Of a stretch of DNA of 64,000 nucleotides, positions 20,611 through 33,457 are shown piece by piece. The translations under genes were made by a program, and so were the position numbers. Every line of letters starts with the position of its first letter. Within the stretch, counting starts at the first letter, position 1. This DNA is from Luzula sylvatica (Eukaryota; Streptophyta; Magnoliopsida; Poales; Juncaceae): contig OX326956.1 of the NCBI GenBank assembly GCA_946800325.1, positions 21,046,667 to 21,110,666 of the forward strand. The letters are read 5' to 3'. The notes beneath the pieces were generated by a model, which was given only the letters and a program-made list of their open reading frames with translations, searched no databases and was not told where the DNA came from.

Positions 20611-22230
20611 TATTGAAAATTAATGTTTTCTAATATATCAATTAATAATATTCTGCATAATTTAAGGGCAGGATAATTATGTGGAATGTGTCAAGGTAAT
20701 ATTGGGAGATGTATCTTAATTTTGGAGATGCCTATTAATATCAATAGGTGTCTATTAAATAGAATATAAGTATCTAGAATAAACAAAGAGTTCTATTTGA
20801 GAGGGTACATGTGATCTATAAATGCAACACATCTCATATGTTTTTAAAGAGAGAAAATCTCCAGAAAAAAGAGAGCAAAATTCTGTAAAAAATTAGAGTA
20901 AGGAATAGAGAAAATTATCACACCCTTATCTCGAAATATTGTATCTATTCTCTATTAAATATTGTATCCATTTATTATTGAGTATGTACCTTTTGGTGTT
21001 TGTATCTATCTATCTATCTATTTGTGTGTATCTTTTGGAGAAGTGTATCCCCCTTTATCCAATAAAAAGAATCTTCCATGTGATATTATCTCTCTGTCCA
21101 GCGTGGCCTTTGTTCATTTCCTTCATTCTTTTTCAACTTGTTTTGTTAATTATCTCCCAACTCAAACACCACAAATATTCTCCAATATCAAATCAACAAA
21201 TAAACCCCAAAATCCCAACAAATTGGTATAAGAGCGACGATTATAGAGCGACGGTTATCGAGTTTAGTAGAAGTCGGAGAAAGAGATCACCAAGACAACC
21301 AAGGAGGTTACGTATTTGGGTTCCCATGAACTTCACAACTCATTTTCGATATATCGAGTTTAGTAGAAATTTGGAGTAGGAGAAAGCCAGGACAAACCCA
21401 AGACGGTGTGTTCGGATTCCCACAAGTTTCGCAACTCAATTTCGATAGAGAAAAATACAATTTTTGGAATATTATGACGAGAGTTATTTTGATCTCGCAG
21501 GGGATCTCGCAGGGTCTATGAAAAATAATAGAAGGAGAAAAAATTGTCGATGGTATGGGCATGACGAAAAAAAGAAACGATTCGAAAAGAAAAAAAAAAT
21601 GATCCGAAAAGAGGACGATTCGGAAAAAAACGATTCGAAAAATATGACCCGAAAAAAGGACGATTCGAAAAAAGCCGATTAAAAAAAAGGAGTTTAGAAG
21701 ATGAAAGAAGATATGACAAGCGTGGTGGAAAAATATCACGGAGGAGTATCGACAACCAAAAAAAAAATAACGAAAAAAATATTAAGGGGGAGTATTGAAA
21801 ATTAATGTTTTTTTAATATATCAATTAATAATATTCTGCATAATTTAAGGGCAGGATAATTATGTTGAATGTGTCTATGTAATATTGGGAGATGTATCTT
21901 AATTTAGGAGATGCCTATTAATATCAATAGGTGTCTATTAAATAGAATATAAGTATCTAGAATAAACAAATAGTTGTATTTGAGAAGTTGCATGTGATTT
22001 ATAAATGCAACCCATCTTATATGCTTTTAGAGAGAGAAAATCTCCAAAAAAAGAGAGCAAAATTCGGTAAAAAATTAGAGTAAGGAATAGAGAAAATTAT
22101 CTCACTCTTATCTCGAAATATTGTATCCATCTATTATTGAGTGTGCATCTTTTGGTGTTTGTATCTATCTATCTATCTGTTTGTGGGTATCTTTTGGAGA
22201 AGTGTATCCTCGTTTATCCAATAAAAAGAA
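20611..22230 (+). mobile_element. Small non-autonomous LTR retrotransposon (TRIM/LARD-like) in the OMT pseudogene
   Basis: The 5' LTR is about 20611-21220, starting TATTGAAAATTAATG and ending AAATCCCAACA. A primer-binding site TGGTATAAGAGC (21224-21235) follows, resembling the initiator tRNA-Met site of copia elements. The 3' LTR (21793-22230) is preceded by the polypurine tract AAGGGGGAG and is truncated at its end: it lacks the last ~150 bp of the 5' LTR and has an internal ~23-bp deletion. The internal region is only ~570 bp, with GATTCGAAAA-type repeats and no gag or pol. Each LTR contains a TATA-like CTATAAAT/TTATAAAT. It interrupts OMT exon 1; no TSD can be verified because the right side is lost. 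Confidence 0.85.
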
Positions 22231-22640
22231 GGAGCATTTCTGCATGTAACTTTGTATGAATACAAAATTCGAAAAATAACTCGGTTTGGAAAAATATTCC
22301 AAAACTAACCCAAACCGGATTTTAAAAACCCAGTACTACCTGATTTTAAAAACTCGGAGATTAATTAAATTAAATACCATGATTAAGGCTGCATAAAAAT
22401 TGAGGAAGAGAAAAAACGGGTAGTTTTACTGTTTGGTCATTGAATTAGTAAAAGTCTCCAGATTTTACCATATCATTTGTGTGTACTATTTATCATATTT
22501 AAATAGCATGATAACTAACGTATGCCATATAATTAATAACTAATTAATATATAATTAACATTCATGTGAATCTATAAAATTTTAGTTAAAGCAAATTAAT
22601 TGTTAATTATATATATTTTAATTGTTATGCTAATTAAGTG
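22231..22640. other. Non-coding stretch between two retroelements
   Basis: No gene or recognised element. It contains two 'aaccggattttaaaaac / ctgattttaaaaactcgg' halves. The copia coding sequence begins at about 22640 on its right side, so one breakpoint of the truncated copia lies here. Confidence 0.45.
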
Positions 22641-22651
22641 TATTTCAATAC

Positions 22652-23345
22652 GAGCAAGAACATTTTCTGGCGTATATCACTTTTAGAATTATCCAAGGGT
22701 ATTTAAATACGAGCATGAACATTTTCTGCTGGAATATACGATTTGGTTACTCTTTTCGTATCAATGAATGCATCTGGTAGTTGATTTGCAATTTGTTGCA
22801 AATGAATAATTTTCTGGACTTCTAGATCAGATTGATTTGTTCGAGGATCATAATGATACATTGATGATGCATTCCATGTAATTTCTTGCTTTTCCAGTGT
22901 TCGTTTCTCTCCCCCTAACACTGGGAACATAGCTTCATCAAACTTACAATCAGCAAATCTCACTGTAAATTGATCTCCAGTTAATGGTTCAAGATATTTA
23001 ATAATTGATGGAGATTCGAAGCCGACTTAAATTCCCAATCTTCTTTGGGGTCTCATCTTTGTGCGTTGCGGTGGAGCTACCGGAACATAAACGGCACAAC
23101 CAAAAGTTCTTAGATGGGATATATTTAGCTGCTGGCCAGTTACAAGTTTTATAGGGGAGTACTTGTGATAAGCAGTTGGTCTTAATCTAATAAGTGTTGC
23201 AGCATGTAATATGGCATGGCCCCATACAGATGATGATAACTTTGATTTCATAATTAGGGGTCTTGCGATTAATTGTAATCGTTTAATAAGAAATTCTGCC
23301 AGACCATTTTGTGTGTGTACATGGGCTACTGGATGCTCAACTCTA
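22652..23345 (-). pseudogene. Copia integrase C-terminal half and linker
   Basis: This continues the integrase after the solo LTR. 'VEHPVAHVHTQNGLAE' contains the third catalytic Glu region, and 'SSSVWGHAILHAATLIRLRP' and 'HLRTFGCAVYVPVAP' are standard copia blocks. After an in-frame stop near 23027 the reading continues ('VGFESPSIIKYLEPLTGD', 'FADCKFDEAMFP') and stops again near 22703. The protein normally integrates cDNA into the host genome. The copy is non-functional because of the stops and the insertion. Confidence 0.85.
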
Positions 23346-24321
23346 TGAAGGAAATACAGTTTCGGATCAACCGTAAAAATGTACGCAAAGATGAACGAAT
23401 GTAAGCGTACATTCGTGGTCATAACTTTCAGTAGGAAAATCCAATTTGAATGGTTCAAATTGGGTTAGATAGATAATAAGATTATCTATAATCTTCATGT
23501 AGAAATATATTTCATATGAACGAAGTATCAGTGTCGTTTCTATGAAATACCGAAAGGGTGCAACAGTATGACATACAGTTAGTAAAACTGTCATAACGTT
23601 TGCATACGAAATCAAATTGGGCCAGGCCAAATTGGGTTGGGTAGATAATAAGATTATCTACAACTTTCGTGAAGGTTAATTTTCTGTCAGAAAAATTTAC
23701 CATTTTCGTATGGACAGAATACTGAACAGGTTCATGCAGTTTTCTGTGTGAAAGGATGTATATTGGATATACATATCTTTTGGCCCATCCTAATCCTATG
23801 AGATATAAATATGATATTTCTCTCTCATTGAGTTAGTTCAATCCATTCTAATCAATAGAATTATCCAGAATATTGAGAGTCATATTTCTGAGAGCGAAAG
23901 AGTGCGAAGAGAGAAAAACCGAGAAAAAGGAGTTTTTCTCGGTACAGAGAATCAATCAATCAAGCAAGTTCGCCGGTGCTTCGTCTAGGCGGTTGCACCC
24001 GCGACCGACGTCTTCCGACTCAAGGTGGATACACGTAGAGGTACGACACGTGTGGTTCTTCGATTGTGATCGATCCGGAAGAGCGTTAATCGTCAACGAG
24101 CGGTGAAAGACGCGTGGTGTGGGACGCGCGGATTGTCACCAACGTGACAGGAGAAAGATAGCAATCAACCCTTCGAGTGCAATCAATTTTGCACTGGTAT
24201 GAATCTATCCTTCTTATTTGCATTGTACCCTTCGAAGTCATGGCGTGATCTTGGATTATGGAAACCGGACCGGGTCTACATATCCGCTGTGCGGGCCCGG
24301 AGACGGGATAAATTCCCAACA
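23346..24321 (+). mobile_element. Solo LTR of LTR family 1, 976 bp, in the copia integrase
   Basis: It starts TGAAGGAAATACAGTTTCGG and ends ATTCCCAACA. Flanking five bases are CTCTA (23341-23345) and CTTTA (24322-24326). Removing it and one repeat restores the integrase frame, and the undamaged target must have been CTTTA. It is the same family as the LTRs at 30218, 33858, 41115 and 45144. No internal region remains, so it is a recombination product. Confidence 0.92.
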
Positions 24322-24750
24322 CTTTAATCCCAATTGACATACAATAGTCATTAAATGTTTGGGATGTGAACTCACCGGCATTGTCAAGACGGATTGTCTT
24401 AATAGTACAATCCGGGAATTGAGAACTTAATCTAGTTATTTGAGCAAGTAATCTCGCAAATGCAACATTTCGAGAAGACAATAAACATACATGTGACCAT
24501 CTAGTAGATGCATCTACTAATACCATAAAATATCTAAATGGTCCACATGATGGGGTAATGGGCCCACATATATCACCTTGGATATGCTCAAGGAAATTGG
24601 GTGATTCATTCCCAACCCTAGTTTGTGATGGCCTAACGATTAACTTTCCTTTATAACATGCAGCACATGATATTTCGTTTGGTAATAGAATCTTCTGGTT
24701 CTTTAATTGACGCCCATCAGAATTTTCCACAATTCTTCTCATCATTATTG
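24322..24750 (-). pseudogene. Copia pre-integrase and integrase core (N-terminal half)
   Basis: The frame reads 'IMMRRIVENSDGRQLKNQKI', then CAACYKGKL of the zinc-binding segment. Core motifs GDICGPITPSCGPFRYFMV (first Asp) and TIRLDNAGEFTSQTFNDYC (second Asp) follow. It stops at the solo LTR, which splits the codon series just before 'VEHPVAH'. Upstream minus-strand sequence to 25050 still resembles pol ('LLSTKSKRNLLSFKDIRRNG') but with frameshifts. Confidence 0.88.
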
Positions 24751-25050
24751 CTCCTGGATGACCTAAACGTTCATGTCAGACCATAAAATCATTTTGTAAA
24801 TTATTAAATTCACTTTTCATTACAGCATGATGTGCTTCAATTGTGTCAATACGTGTAATACAAACCTACTGACAAAGCAGGCAATTCTTCTAACATGCTT
24901 TTATTGCCACAAACAATATTCGTTATGTGAAGATACTCAATATTATCTTTATTCATTATTTCTATGTGATATCCATTTCTGCGGATATCTTTGAAACTTA
25001 ACAAGTTTCTTTTTGATTTAGTAGATAATAAAGCATCATCTATTATGAAT

Positions 25051-26708
25051 CACTACAACATATCAGTTCATTAGGGACGGGCCGTCCCAAAATTGCTGTC
25101 AGAACAGGGACGGGCCGTCCCAAAATGCGTCCAGTTTTGGTACAGACCATACCAAAGCTCAAAAACCGTCCCAAAATTTTGGTACGGGCCATCCCAAATT
25201 GATTTCACCGTCCCAAAATGTTGGTACGGGCCGTCCCAAAATGAATACACCGTCCCAAAAAATTTCTACAATGCCAAATTTTCTACGACGGCCCGTCGGT
25301 TATAATTAACAGCGACGGGCTTTTGATGATACCGTCGGTAATACTTAATTGAGTCGGGCCGTCGGTGTTATACTACCGTCGGTAAATATATACACCGTCT
25401 CGGTACTCACCACCTGTCTCGGTACTCACCACCCCTTGCTCTTTCCTTTTTTCTTTCTTTCCTCCTTTTTCTCTCTCGCTCTCGCTCTCTCTTTCTCTCT
25501 CAGACTGCTCTCTTTCTCTCTATCTGTACTTTTGCAAGGGAGGTTGTGAGGTAGTGTTTTGCAAGGGAGCTTGGAACTGAGTGGTGGGTAGTTATCATGT
25601 GTTTTGCAAGGGAGCTTGGAGCTTGGTCTTGGCGGATCTCAACGGTGGCCGGGGATCTCAACGGTGGTGAGGTAGTGTGTACTTTCTCGCTCTCGCTCTC
25701 TCTCTCTCGCTCTCAGACTGCTCTCTTTCTCTCTCTCTCTCTCTCTTTGTACTTTTGCAACTGAGTTAATTACATTTTTTTAAATCTGATTTTTTAGGGT
25801 TTTGAAAATCTGGAGTTTTTTCGAACTAAATTTTTTTGTTTTGATTTGTGAAACTCTTATTTAATAATCTTAAACTGTTATTGTAAGTTTTTTTTCGGGA
25901 AATTTAAACGCTTATTTTTGTAAAAATCTTATTTCGTTTTTTTTTCATTTTTTCATTTCTGGACTAGCAAAAACATTTCAACCTTTTTTTACACATCGGT
26001 ATTTCCTGATTTCCTGAAAAATAAAAAATATCGGGTATTTCCTGATTTCCTTTTTTACTTTTTCTTTTCGGTTCTTTTAAAATTATGCTGAAAGAGTCAC
26101 GAATTGCTTTCGAAACTGGTTTATTTTTCTCTTCTTAAAACAATTTTTATTTGTTCTAAATTGATTCTTTTCGTCCATCTAATTAGGGCATTCAAGTAAA
26201 AAGCACTTCTTCGCAGTGAAGAGAGAGCACAAGAAACAGAAAGAGCGAGCGAGGAGTGTGCGACTACTGGTGCTGGAGGAGACAATTGGTACTAGAGGAG
26301 GAGGCGAGACTGGTACTGGACGCTTCTCGCAGCTGAATCGGGTATTTTTCTTTTTTCGGTTCTTTTCAAATGATGTTGAAAGAGTGTATGACTCATTTAC
26401 TTTAATTTTGTTCTTTCTACTTTCATTTATTAATTCTATTCAATTTGGGGCCTTTTGATTTCGCAGAAACTGGACGAAGTGATAATCGAGGATGGACGGA
26501 CGTCGTTAGAGACAGCAGGCAACCGCGGCTAGCAGATTCAGAGAGGCGACAAACTGCAGTGAAAAGAGACGGCAACCCACTTCAAGTGCTTCAGATAAGT
26601 GAGGAGCTTCAGAGATGACAAAGACGACCAGATTTTTTGTGTGTGTGTATTTGCAGGAGTGTTTGATTTAAAGTGTGTGTGTATTTGAGCTCGAGAAGAT
26701 TGTAATAT

Positions 26709-26763
<55 letters not shown>

Positions 26764-27336
26764 TGTGTGTGTAATGTGTGTATGTTGCGTGTATGTATAC
26801 GTGTATTATGTTGTGTGTGTATATTGCGTGATGTGTAATGTACTGTGTAATGTGTGTATATTATGCGTTATGTGTGTATATTATGTGTAATGTGTGTAAT
26901 TTGTGTGTAATGTGAAATTTGTGTGTATAATGTGAAATAGTAAATGTAAATATTGCTTAATCAGCAACATTAATAAATATAATAGCAAATAATAATATAT
27001 ATATATTTTTATAAATAATAATAATGTAAATAATAATATTAATAAATAAAAGTATATTTCTTATTGGGACCGGCCGTCCCAAAACTCTAGCCGTCCCAAT
27101 AAGGTTATTGGGACGGGCCGTCCCAAAATAGGTGTCATGTACTTCCCTGCACGCTGTCACATCTTGTCTCCTTATTGGGACAGCCCGTCCCAAAAAGAAA
27201 CCGTCCCAGTTACGTACGCCCTTAATTGGGACGGTGTGTTTGGGACGGCCAACCGTCCCAAAAAGCTTATTGGGACGGTTTGGAGCCTTATTGGAACGGT
27301 TTTTTCCTGTCCCAATAACACATATATGTTGTAGCG
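25051..27336. mobile_element. Second non-autonomous CACTA element, 2286 bp
   Basis: The left end is CACTACAACATATCAG. The right end, inverted, is CGCTACAACATATATG (one change in the CACTA core). The flanks are AAT at 25048-25050 and 27337-27339. The subterminal regions are filled with the near-palindrome GGGACGGGCCGTCCC and halves of it, plus a few CCGTCGGT copies like those of the first CACTA element. The interior has leader-like CT-rich blocks (25430-25530 and 25685-25750), 'cttgcaagggagcttgga' repeats and a (GT)n(GA)n microsatellite (26711-26770). No transposase was recognised. Confidence 0.92.
26216..26458 (+). other. Open stretch inside the second CACTA element, product unrecognised
   Basis: About 80 codons open with a basic N-terminal part and a Phe-rich C-terminal part. 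It lies among leader-like and intron-like sequence. It may be a transposase-gene leftover or a captured exon, or chance. I do not recognise it. Confidence 0.2.
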
Positions 27337-28706
27337 AATTTAGTACCTCTAGGTAGTAAAATAATGGCTCTTCCGGAGCCCTCAATCAAGTTTGAGGTGC
27401 CTGATATTGTATTGACACTTGCTTTCATCCTCGTCAAATTAGAAAAATATTTTATGTTCTTAAGTATTGTATGTGTTGTTGCACTATCCGCTAGGCATAT
27501 ATCATCGTCATCCATTTTCATCAAATTCAAAAGAAATGAGATCTTCAGGTCTCTTCATTAAACAAAACAAATACTAAGTAAGATACAATGATTATAATAA
27601 AATGACATGCTAAGAATTCTAGAAAGCAAAAAATAAACATACTAGAAAATAAAGATAAAATAAAGCACCATTGATAGAGAAATTATTCTAATCCTGGGCA
27701 TTCATGCCAGTGAGGGAATACTCGTTATCACCATTTGGAGGGTTAAGATAGTCCTCCACGTCCAAACGTTTATTTACCAAGGGCATATTAAAAGGGTGTT
27801 CATTATCTTGATAGACCAAATTAACTTCATTGGTATTTTCTTTCTCCTTCAGGGAGGCTTGGTAAAGCTCAACGAGATGCTTTGGCGTACGGCACGCACG
27901 TGACCAATGTCCTTTGATGCCGCACCTATAGCATGGATCGCCAGATCCCTTGACATTTTGCGGTTTCTTGCCTTCTTGTGCGGGTTTCTTGATTTGTCCT
28001 TCGCGGGTGGAAAAATTATTTCGACCTCGACCTCGACCTCTAGTGTTTCAACGTCCGCGTCCACGACTGGGGAAGCGGCCGCGATTACGACCATTAAAAG
28101 TAGCTGCATTCGCTTCAGGGAATGGGCTAGAACCCTTTGGACGAGTCTCGTGGTTTTTGAGCAACAACTTGTTATTCTGTTCTGCTACAAGCATACACGA
28201 AATTAAATCAGAGTACTTTTTGAACCCTTTTTCTCTGTACTGTTGTTGCAAAATAATATTTGAGGCATGAAAGGTAGTAAAGGTCTTTTCTAGCATATCT
28301 CCATCAGCGATATTTTCACCGCAAAGTTTCAGCTGAGAAACAATTCTAAACATTGCGGAATTATAGTCACACACCGACTTAAAATCTTGTAACCTCGGGT
28401 GCGTCCACTCGTCACGAGCCCTTGGAAGTATTACCGTCTTCTGGTGGTCATACCTCTCCTTGAGATTTTCCCACAAAGTTAGAGGATCCTTGATAGTAAG
28501 GTATTCACTATTTAATGCTTCATGAAGATGGTGGCGGAGAAAAATCATCGCCTTCGCCCGTTCTTGGGTCGATGCCTGTTATCCGCTTTTATGGCGTCTC
28601 CTAGACCCATAGCGTCAAGGTGGATCTCCGCATCGAGAATCCATGATAAATAATTCTTGCCCGATATGTCAAGGGCTACAAATTCCTGCTTCGTCAAATT
28701 CGACAT
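27337..28706 (-). pseudogene. Copia gag and protease remnant
   Basis: It starts at the ATG at 28706 ('MSNLTKQEFVALDISGKNY'). Gag continues after a frameshift near 28578 into 'ERAKAMIFLRHHLHEALNSE', 'LWENLKERYDHQKTVILP' and 'WTHPRLQDFKSVCDYNSA'. An in-frame stop follows near 28048 in an Arg/Gly-rich segment. A CCHC zinc knuckle CYRCGIKGHWSRAC lies at about 27892-27934 in the next open stretch. Protease follows with the active-site block CLADSATTHTIL (about 27500-27465) before the CACTA insertion. Gag forms the particle and the knuckle binds RNA. Multiple breaks make it dead. Confidence 0.9.
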
Positions 28707-29429
28707 CTCGAAACTGTATAAAAGAGGTGAATAAATTAGACCCTCGCAAATTTGTATATTGAAACTTCAGGTTTCAACCAGAATAAATTTCAACTTTATG
28801 TGCGTCAGTAAATTAAATTGCAGCTTCAGGTGCATAAATAATCAAAATTAAACGTGTGAAATAAATGTACAAGAAAAATAAACGTATGAAAATAAATGTA
28901 CAAGAAATAAAATTAAATATATTTGCAACTTCAGGTGCGTAATTTAAACTCGCAACTTCGGGTGCGTTAATAAAAACATGCAACTTCTGGTTATCCGATT
29001 GGAACAAGCAACTTCGGGTGCTTTAATAAAATGAACATGTAACTTCTGGTTACATATCAATATTTGGTGTATAATTTGTTTTTCACTAAACAAGGAGAAT
29101 AAAATATTCGAACAAAAAAAATATACGGAATATTTATAAACATAGCAGTAATTATGGCAATGTAAGTTGGTCTAATATATTGGAACATGACAAAAGTAAT
29201 ATAGCATCAATCAATGGACATAGATTATAGCAAGAATAATATATTGATACTCAGTGAAATATATTGGTGCTTAGTGAAGAAAATTTGTACAATAATAGAT
29301 TTGAATATGGTACGAACAGTGATACGGTCTACAAATTAACAGAAAAATGAAATAATATCTTCGACTAAAATTTCGAGAGCGTTGTTTGGATCAAAGGTCT
29401 CAGTTGGCTAGAGTCTCGTGCTGATAACG

Positions 29430-29687
29430 TGTTATAAAATAAAAAATGAAAGAGAAAATTTGGGGAGACAATAATCTTATTGAATGGGTTAAGGGAATAC
29501 AATAGTCACTACCCCCTTTATATAGTAGAGGGTGAGTGCAGGCCAAGAAACTTCTTGCCATATAAAACGTTACAGTACAAGGAAAGAATACAATATCAAA
29601 TATACTAAATATCCTATAATTAATGTCTCCATCTTCACAAGATTTGTTGCTTGACATCTATATATTATATTTGTAACACTACTAACA
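29430..29687 (-). repeat. 5' LTR of the truncated copia element, ~258 bp
   Basis: On the minus strand it begins TGTTAGTAGTGTTAC and ends TTTATTTTATAACA, directly followed by the primer-binding segment. It has a good TATA box (CTATATAAAGG, 29515-29525) about 95 bp before its end and an AATAAG poly(A)-like signal. Confidence 0.8.
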
Positions 29688-30212
29688 TTTTATAACTTGT
29701 CCAAAAAAACAAAATGCCACCACTACTGCAGCACAGTTGGATGGATGGCATGACTGCCTTGCTCAAGACCCACGCTCGATACTGACCCGGATCCGGTTTG
29801 TCAAATCCGAATCCGAATTTGATATTGAAAAAATTATCCGGATCCGGATCCGAATCCGGATAATATCCGGATGCGAAAAATATTAAAAAAAAGGATACCC
29901 GAATAACATTTAATGATTGGATACAAACCAAGATACCTTCAATACATAGTGATATGTATATAAAGTTTCTTGGACCAGGCCAAGTTCGTGTCAAATATAA
30001 CACAGGATATTTTGCACGGTTTATTTGGTTGGATAATTTTTTTTTAGTTTAGTGTCCATGGGCTTTAGATATTTTCGTTGGATGTCAGTTTATTGTATTA
30101 AAACATGAAGACAATTTTATGTATGTACTCAAAATTAGTCATAAACCTCAAACTATCTCAAATCACTATCTCAAATCACTATAACTAGAAAATGAATGCT
30201 AAACTACATATA
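29688..30212. other. Non-coding stretch with CCGGATCC-rich repeats
   Basis: 29780-29870 contains repeated ATCCGGATCCGGATCCG and AATCCGAATCCG words, like 46420-46480. These two places become neighbours if the copia element at 30218-46288 is removed, so they may be parts of one element. No gene is supported (the open frame 29665-30003 is mostly this repeat). Confidence 0.5.
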
Positions 30213-30217
30213 TCATG

Positions 30218-31354
30218 TGAAGGAAATACAGTTTTGGATCAACGGTAAAATGGTACACATAAGGATAAGCGAACGCACGCGTTTGTGGACATAAATAATG
30301 TGTATATTAGATGCACATATGTATATTGGATATACATAGTTAAATTAATAAGAAACGGTTTTATTAAGAAAACCAGAAAATCAATTTAAACAGTTTTAGT
30401 AAAACTGTCATAACTTTCAGATAACGACTCCAATTTGAATGGTTCAAATTGGTTTGAATAGATAATAAAATTATCTAGAACTTTTATGTAGATATATATT
30501 TCATTTGAGCGATGTATCAGTATCGTTTTAATGGAATACCGAAAATGTGCGACAGTTTGACATACAGTTAGTAAAACCGTAATAACTTTCGCATCCGAAC
30601 TCTAATTGGGCTGGGCCAAATTGGGGTGGAAAGAAAATAAGATTATCTACAACTTTCGTGAAGGTTTTAAGTCGGTTGGAACGATTTAACAATTTCGTTT
30701 CAACAGAATACTGAAAGGGTATTTGCAGTTTTCTGTTTGAAAAGGTGTATAGTAGATATACATACCTTTTGGCCCCATCCTTATCATATGTAGTATATAT
30801 ATGATGTTTCTCTCTGGTCTAAGTAACCAATGAATGTCTAATTTAGTCCTGAAATTAGAGAGACTCTAATCACCTCTTGAAAGAGTGCGAAGAGAAAGAG
30901 AAAAGGTGTTTTCTCAGTTTAGAGAATCAAACGCAATCATGCAAGTTCGCCGGTGCATCGTCTAGGCAGGTGCATCCGCGACCGAGATGCTACGACTCAC
31001 GGTGGATACGGGTAGAGGAGCGACACTTGTGGCTCTTCGTTTGTGATCAAACCGGAGAAGTAATGGAGCAAAAGGCTGTGGAAGCGTGTGGCATGGGACG
31101 CACGAAGACAACCGGAGACGTGTCAAGACGGTGGGAGACGTGTGGTATGGGATGCACGGGCTAGTCACCAACGTGACACCGGAGAAGGTAAGGATGCGAA
31201 CGATCAACCCGTCGTGCGTGATCAATTTCACGCTGGTAATCGTCTGTCCTACTTTGCATCGTACTCTCGAAGTCGAGGCGTGATCTCGGGTTTTGGGAAC
31301 CGGACCGGGCCTTCATATCCACTGCGCGGGCCCGGGGTCGGATAATTCCCAACA
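30218..31354 (+). repeat. 5' LTR of the outer copia element
   Basis: TGAAGGAAATACAG...CCCAACA, 1137 bp. It ends with the GC-rich CGGGCCCGGGGTCGG block common to the family and is followed by the tRNA-Met primer site. Open frames inside (30877-31164, 31088-31345 and others) recur in all copies of the LTR and look like leader sequence rather than genes. Confidence 0.93.
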
Positions 31355-31759
31355 GTGGTATCAGAGCGAACTCCATCGATTCGAGGGTCGAATCATAGTC
31401 GTATATTCGATATACGCACGGGTTATCAAAGTTCGTACCCGTTTGCATGATGCTAGATATTTAGAACGTCAATTTCGTTAAAATCACAAGTGGAATTCAC
31501 TAGAGATCAATCAAAAGTTGATTGAGAGTATCTAGAAATGATCGTGAAAATGTTTCATGATTTATCGTTTTGGAAACGAGCGAAAACGGAAGAAACGGCA
31601 AAATCTGCAGAAAATCAGCACTTTTGTGGCCGCGGGGGCAGTTTCTGGCGCCCCGGGGAGGGTTTTCTCGCGCCCATCGTCCCCAGGGGAGTGAAGGGGT
31701 GCATAGGGGTCCCCAAGGGGTGCGGTGGTGCGTGTGGGGCTTGACAGTCACGTCCCAGG

Positions 31760-33457
31760 TGAAGGAAATAATGTCCTAGGCTGAACGAAATAATGTCCTG
31801 GGCTGAACCAAATAATACCCTAGGCTGAACTGTTTAGCTTGTATGTAAACGAATGATCATTATTATTTATGTTTGTTGATCTAATATTTTAATATTTGAT
31901 TAAAGTTTCATTTAATACGTGTACTGGTTATTTAACATATTTAGGAATATGTGAATAAGCCTTGAATTGTATTACTAGTTTATACATCATCATAATATGT
32001 GATTATGATAGTAAAAAAACTGTAGCAATGAACGTAATACGATTCTAAATGTCCCTGATCATATATATGATGTATATAGAGATATACATGTCTAAGGAAA
32101 TAGAATATATGTGTACACCAGTATATTCGCATATGAGATGATTATGTTTTACTGATCATGGACATGGAATACATAGAGATGTAGTGATGTCAAATATGGA
32201 ATATAGATATGTATTAGAGACTACATATTGGACTGACCAACTTATGAGAATATACATGGTTATTGTCATTATATATATTCTCATAAACAAATAGAATTTT
32301 AGTTCTTTGACCTGAGGTTATCATTAGATTTCTCACCTGTGAATTGTGATACTTAGATATGTTTCTTTGTTATCTTTAACCGGGTAATCAAGATCATCAT
32401 TGGGTATTACATGAAGCATGTTGGAGGATGTGAATAACCGAGATGAAAGTTGTTCCTTTCATGATTGAAAGAGATATCTCTCAGGGCCCCCTGATGAATT
32501 AGGATTGAAGGAAATGCGTGGCCACGCTCAATAAGATTAACATGTGTTGTTAATACTAATTGAACATTCAATCTAATTCTATATCGGGAAAGAGTTAAGT
32601 TGATTTAGAAAGGATGACATTTGACCATGTCTTTGATCAACAGATATCGTATGAACAAGAGAACTAGTAATTTGTCTATTTGATAAATAGGTTATGATCA
32701 CAAATCATTTATTTAATTTGGGTAGTCATAATGCCTTGCTAGAGGCCAATTATGATTTGCATAGTTAAATGGAGATTTAATATGCTGCCAACATTAAATA
32801 AACCTATAGGGTCACACACAAAGACAAGTTTGGATTGGACACAGAAAATCAAATAAGGATGAAGAGGTGTAAAGCATTAATTGAATGCTACATGCATGTA
32901 TGGATGCATGGTATTAATATTCAGGATATTATTCATTTGATGAAGATATTTTGTGAGCATTGGATGCCACAAAAGTGGTTGGAATTCTAAGAGTTTTCCA
33001 CTTGATTATAAATACACACTTAAACCTCTTCATAAAGAAGATAGATTCACTCAATCTCTTGGGCAGAATTTTGACTCAAATAATTTCGAATTTGGAGAGT
33101 AAAACTTAGAGAAAATAGTTTTCTTAGAGAGAAAGAAAAGAGTGAAGCTTGGCTGAATTTCTTTGTGAAAGAAAAGAGAAGCAAGCAGATTTTCTAAAGG
33201 GAGGAAGAGACCGACTAGCATCGGGAGTCTTCACATCCAAGTTGAACGAGTCGCGTGTGGATACCTCTAGAGTGTGGTGCCGAGTTTGGAGCATCTCTTG
33301 AAGTGATCGTCCTTGCTTCCTTCCACCAGATTTGAACTAAATCTGAGGTATAAATTTTGAAACTCTTCCTTCGTATCTAATTACCGATACACAGATCCAT
33401 GGCTTAAGGGGTTCGGGTAAGTTCCGCTGTGCAATAAGGTTGCCCGAAAACCTAACA
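31760..33457 (+). mobile_element. Solo LTR of a different, longer LTR family, 1698 bp
   Basis: It starts TGAAGGAAATAATGTCC and ends GAAAACCTAACA. Flanking CCAGG occurs at 31755-31759 and 33458-33462. The host sequence rejoins cleanly. The first ~80 bp are three tandem 'gaaataatgtcctaggctgaac' units. It is AT-rich, with a GAGA-rich leader-like part near 33100-33200. Its length fits the long LTRs of some copia lineages, but the lineage is not determined. Confidence 0.9.

Larger units (their letters stand above)
22640..29687 (-). mobile_element. Truncated Ty1/copia retrotransposon carrying two later insertions
   Basis: Minus-strand order: 5' LTR (29687-29430), primer-binding site (TTATCAGCACGAG, about 29427-29415), gag (28706-27690), protease (about 27530-27337), integrase (24750-24322 and 23345-23030), then an adjoining pol segment to about 22650. 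Reverse transcriptase, RNase H and the 3' LTR are gone. A CACTA element (25051-27336, TSD AAT) splits protease from the pre-integrase region. A solo LTR (23346-24321, TSD CTTTA/CTCTA) splits the integrase core. The element is therefore older than both. Confidence 0.92.

Noticed and set aside
20939..21379. 146-codon open frame in the small LTR element
   Set aside because: It crosses the LTR end and the primer-binding site. Composition is AT-driven, and no gag-like motif is visible.
30877..31345. Overlapping ~90-codon frames inside LTR family 1 (also at 23873, 33897 and 45810)
   Set aside because: They recur because the LTR recurs. Frames and stops differ between copies, so there is no sign of selection on a protein.
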